Shown: piece after piece, positions 55,060-64,000 of the stretch
How positions within the stretch are numbered: the first letter of the stretch is position 1
Layout: each line of letters opens with the position of its first letter
NCBI RefSeq assembly: GCF_028858725.1
Contig: NC_084790.1
Span: 436,501 to 500,500, forward strand
DNA length: 64,000 bases
Direction of reading: 5' to 3'
Origin: Colius striatus
Taxonomy: Eukaryota > Chordata > Aves > Coliiformes > Coliidae
Notes under the pieces: model-generated
Database searches by the model: none
Seen by the model: the letters and a program-made list of their open reading frames with translations, nothing else
Told to the model about the DNA's origin: nothing
Program-made: the position numbers and the translations under genes

Positions 55060-55705
55060 TGCGCTCCGTCCCACGCCGGGACACAGACAGCAGCCGGGAG
55101 AGGTCACAGCTCTGATTTACCATGGGGTGCCTGGGGCTGGGCAGTGGGGCGGCCCCCTCCCCCCCAGCCCGGGGCCGGATGGGACCGGGACGGCACCCGA
55201 TGGCTCCTGTACAGACACGCACCGCGCGGACCCCCGGCACCGCCCGTGGGTACGAGGGGCCGAGCGGGGCACGCAGCCAGGGCACTGGGGTGCGGTGGGG
55301 CAGCGCGACGGGGGGGCACGGCCTCTGGCTGGCCCCCAGCCCCCTGCGGGCCCCCGGCCCTAAACTAGCAGCCGCGGGGTGAGCTAACGGGGACGGGGAG
55401 GCTTTGGGGCGCCGTAGGTGGCCTGGACCACCATGAGGGATGCCACGGGGCTGGGCCGGTGGGGAGGCTGGGCTGGGCGGTAGCGAGGGGAGGCTATAGA
55501 ACAGAGAGGGGGACGCCATGAGGCTGGACGGCAGCAAGGGGACGCTGTGGGGCTGCATGGTCAGTGGGGGATGCCATGGGGCTGGATGGCTGCAGGGAGA
55601 AGCTGTGGGTCCAGACCATGGCACAAGGATCCCATGGGGCTGGGCAGTCAGAGGGGGATGCTGCGGGGCTGCAGGGCCGTGGGGCGATGCCGTGGGGCTC
55701 CAGGC
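55060..55705 (-). other. C1QL1 3' region with degenerate repeat
   Basis: Downstream of the C1QL1 stop on the minus strand. From about 55430 to 55700 a loose tandem repeat of about 45 bp recurs around gatgccatggggctg. No AATAAA or ATTAAA is visible on the minus strand before the KIF18B promoter at 55.0 kb, so the C1QL1 transcript end is undefined here. Confidence 0.5.
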
Positions 55706-61509
<5,804 letters not shown>

Positions 61510-62189
61510 CTACAAGGCCCTGCCCTCCTCCCTGCCTCAGTTTCCCCTCCCACGCTGAGGAGACCCCCACTTTGGGGCAGCCCAGCTGCCACTCGCGTGG
61601 CCAAGCACCCATCGGGGTCAACCGTGGGATCATGGGCCGAAATGCCGTCACCGGTGGCAACGACCACAGCGACAACAGGACACCCACGGGTGCCACCACG
61701 GGGACGGCCTGGCCACGCCGGGGGGAGAGGGCCACGCGAAGCAGCCGTCCCGGGGGGCTCGTGACACGGGGCCACGCGGCTGCGCCCTCGCCGTCACCCG
61801 CCATCTCCGTCAGCCTCGGCGGGGACAGCGGGACGTGATGGCAAGTGACAGCCGCCGCCAGCGCCGGGGGTGAGCGCAGGACGTGGGGCCGGGGGGGCAC
61901 ACACTGCGGGGCCGGGGGCACACGCGCGGGCAGGGGCACAGAGCAGCCCGGGGCTGCTCCCGCTGCCACCCGCCGCGGCGGTTTGGTGGCCCCATGTGAC
62001 AACGCCGAGGTGGCACCAACCCCAACGGCACCCGCGGGTCCCTTCCCCTTCCAGCCCCACGCCCCTGCAGTGCCCCCAAACCCCAGGGGACACACGGGGG
62101 ACAGCCCCCTGCCCCAGAAGAGGGAGGGGACCAAGGGGACACTTGCCCGCCCATCGATCGCCCCCGCAGCCCCCCCCAGCTCCCACAGA

Positions 62190-62255
62190 GGCTCTAATTT
62201 AATCAGCATGCAAAAATCAATTAGCCGGCTGAAGGAGGCAATTATTCCTGGGGGC
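62190..62255. promoter_or_regulatory. Candidate conserved element upstream of C1QL1
   Basis: ctctaatttaatcagcatgc, then an ATGCAAAA octamer-like site, ATCAATTAG and GCAATTATTCC. An isolated AT-rich unique block 1.2 kb upstream of the gene. Homeodomain/POU-type sites suggested; untested. Confidence 0.4.
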
Positions 62256-62599
62256 TTGAGGAGGCCGGGGGATGGAGCATTTCGGGCTGGGGGTGCTGCC
62301 AGCCCCGTGTCCCCCCGAAGGCTGTCATCATCATGTCACCAGCTCCTTCCCTGGTTCTTTTCTCCATCCCTTTGTCTCTCCCCCCTCGTCATCTCTCCGT
62401 TCTAACGAGCGCCCAGCAATCTGCCTGGCCGGGGTCACGGGCTGCGTGAGTCACTCACTGGCGCAGGGCTGCTGTGGGCAGGGGCCCTGGGGTGGGCAGG
62501 GGACGAGGTGGCCGTGGGCACGAGGGGGGACACAGGCACACCCTGGTTGCCTCCAGGCACCTGTCTCACCCTGAGGATCAGGAAACGTTCCCACTCTGG

Positions 62600-62910
62600 G
62601 CCACTGTGTCCTGGTGAGGCCACAGCCCCAGGTGTCCTCATTGCCACAGGCCACTGTGTCCCCATGGCAATGGCCGCCACCCCAGGCCACCTCACTACCA
62701 TGGGCCACCATGTCCCCATGGCATAGCCATCACTGCAGGTCACCTCACGAGCCTGGGTCACCTCAGCAGCACGCCATGGCCACCTCTCTCTCCCAGGCCA
62801 CCCCGTCCCAGTCCCAGGCCACCTCACTACCGCAGCCCACAGCGTCCCATTGGCCTGGCCACCGCCCCAGGCCATCTCATCACCCTGGGCCACCCTGTCC
62901 CCTGGCCATG
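62600..62910. repeat. Degenerate minisatellite upstream of C1QL1
   Basis: Imperfect tandem copies with the words caggccac, ctcactacc, gtccccatggc and gccatggccacc. Confidence 0.7.
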
Positions 62911-63689
62911 GCCACCACATCCTCAAGCTGGGTGCAGACCCGAGACAGCTTTAACACCCCCCTGGGTCAGCGGCACCCTACAGACGGGGACGTCCCCAGG
63001 TCGGAGCCCCCGGGGTGCTCCCCAAGCCCTGCACAGGGAGGGGGCACAGCGCAGCCCCCCCCGAGCCGCCTCCATCCCCCCCAGGGACAGAGAACTCATC
63101 GGCAAACCTCCCGAGCGCCGGAGCCGGGCTGGGGGGCGGCAGCGGCGTCTGCAGTGGCCGCGGTGGCTGCGGCGGCTGCGGCTGCGGCTCTGCCCGACGC
63201 CAACCGCCGCCGCTCCTCTGCAAAGGTTAAGCAAACAGCAGCTCCCGCAGAATCGATGCGCGGCCGAGCCCACGGCTGTTTGCTTTGGCAGCGTGACGCG
63301 GGGAGGTGGGTGGGTGACGCCGGGGGGACGGCGGAGGCCGGGGCGGGCTGAGGGGAGGGGAGGGGGAACCGATCGATGGCCCGGGGGAGCGGCTGTGCCC
63401 CTGGCGCCTGCAGCTCAGCTCATTCGGGAGGATTTGGGGAAGGGCTGGGTCGGGGTGGTGCGGGGGTTGGCTATGCCGTGCCTCAGTTTCCCCTCCCGGC
63501 GCTCTGGCTGTAGGACCACGCGTGGCCGGGGGGATGTGGACACGGCGCCCGTGTGGCACCCGCCATGTGGCTGCGCTGGTGGCTCGGTGGGAGCCGGCAA
63601 ATAACCAGCCCCCAGGGCCAGGGTGGGCAGAGCACCCTGGGACAACAAAAGCCTGTGGGCTTCCTCTGCTGGTTCCTACCACCTTGGTG

Positions 63690-63740
63690 GCATCTCTCCC
63701 TCCCTCCCTCCATCCATCCCTCCCTCCATCCTCCTCCCCA
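63690..63740. repeat. (CCCT)n / (CCAT)n microsatellite
   Basis: tccctccctccctccatcca followed by tccctccctccatcctcc. Confidence 0.85.
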
Positions 63741-63760
63741 GGAGGAAGGCATCCCAGCCT

Positions 63761-63807
63761 TGGACAGGAGCTTGCACAGGCATCCCAGCTGTGCAAGCTC
63801 CTGTCCA
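63761..63807. repeat. 19-bp perfect inverted repeat (hairpin)
   Basis: Left arm tggacaggagcttgcacag (63761-63779) and right arm ctgtgcaagctcctgtcca (63789-63807) are exact reverse complements with a 9-nt loop. Both the segment before the left arm and the loop contain gcatcccag, so a local duplication and inversion may have made it. Confidence 0.95.
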
Positions 63808-63864
63808 TCTGTCCCCCTCTCCAGGCAGGACAGCAGCTGCCCCAGCCGTGCCAGCCCCAGCTTG

Positions 63865-64000
63865 GCCAGCTGGCTGGTTGGCTGGAAGGACACCTAGCTG
63901 GCTAACTGGCTGGCTGCTTGGCTAGCTCGCTGCACAGCTGGCTGGCTGCTTGGTAGTTGAGTGGCTAGCTGGCAGGGGACTGGCTGGCTGGCCACCTAGC
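63865..64000. repeat. Imperfect (CTGG)n-type repeat at the right edge
   Basis: gctggctggttggctggaag then repeats of ctggctggctgcttgg and tagctggc to the window end. Continues beyond the window. Confidence 0.85.

Noticed and set aside
54124-55624. Long frames over the KIF18B upstream region (414 and 396 codons)
   Set aside because: GC-rich simple repeats and CpG-island DNA, partly antisense to KIF18B exon 1. No family match.

Overview
This window reads as nuclear DNA of a bird. CR1-type LINE 3' fragments are scattered through introns and intergenic DNA in both orientations, genes are compact with short introns, and promoters sit in very GC-rich CpG islands. Spliced exons could be followed by eye into four complete vertebrate proteins plus a single-exon fifth gene. 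Gene order matches the human 17q21.31 neighbourhood (EFTUD2, CCDC103, FAM187A, then KIF18B and C1QL1). A bird microchromosome is likely but is inferred, and the species cannot be told.

Layout. 1-16 kb: no coding exon recognised; CR1 pieces, simple repeats, and two minus-strand splice-donor candidates (11673 and 14073), the second in a CpG island with an 18-bp minisatellite. They look like 5' non-coding exons of a minus-strand gene lying left of the window. 16.1-36.3 kb: EFTUD2 (minus), 27 coding exons, 972 residues. 36.4-37.6 kb: a 25-bp GC-rich minisatellite, probably in EFTUD2 intron 1. 37.7-38.2 kb: a shared divergent promoter. 38.2-41.6 kb: CCDC103 (plus, 3 exons, 249 residues). 42.1-43.4 kb: FAM187A (plus, intronless, 414 residues). 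43.4-45.8 kb: a short gap where mammals carry GFAP; no GFAP exon is seen. 46.0-54.4 kb: KIF18B (minus, 13 coding exons, 683 residues), with a textbook cell-cycle promoter at 54.94-55.01 kb. 55.7-60.95 kb: C1QL1 (minus, 2 coding exons, 246 residues). 61-64 kb: GC-rich upstream DNA with AT-rich islands, degenerate minisatellites and a 19-bp perfect palindrome.

Functionally the genes are a syntenic group and not a pathway: spliceosomal GTPase (EFTUD2), ciliary dynein-arm factor (CCDC103), immunoglobulin-like membrane protein of unknown role (FAM187A), mitotic kinesin-8 (KIF18B) and a secreted synaptic C1q-family protein (C1QL1). I found no prokaryote-type or otherwise new multi-gene system. The most unusual signals are GC-rich tandem arrays just downstream of three promoters, always with the G-rich strand as the sense strand; the absent GFAP; repeated CTGTCGCGA elements in the EFTUD2/CCDC103 promoter; and phased TAATTAA sites in the GFAP gap.
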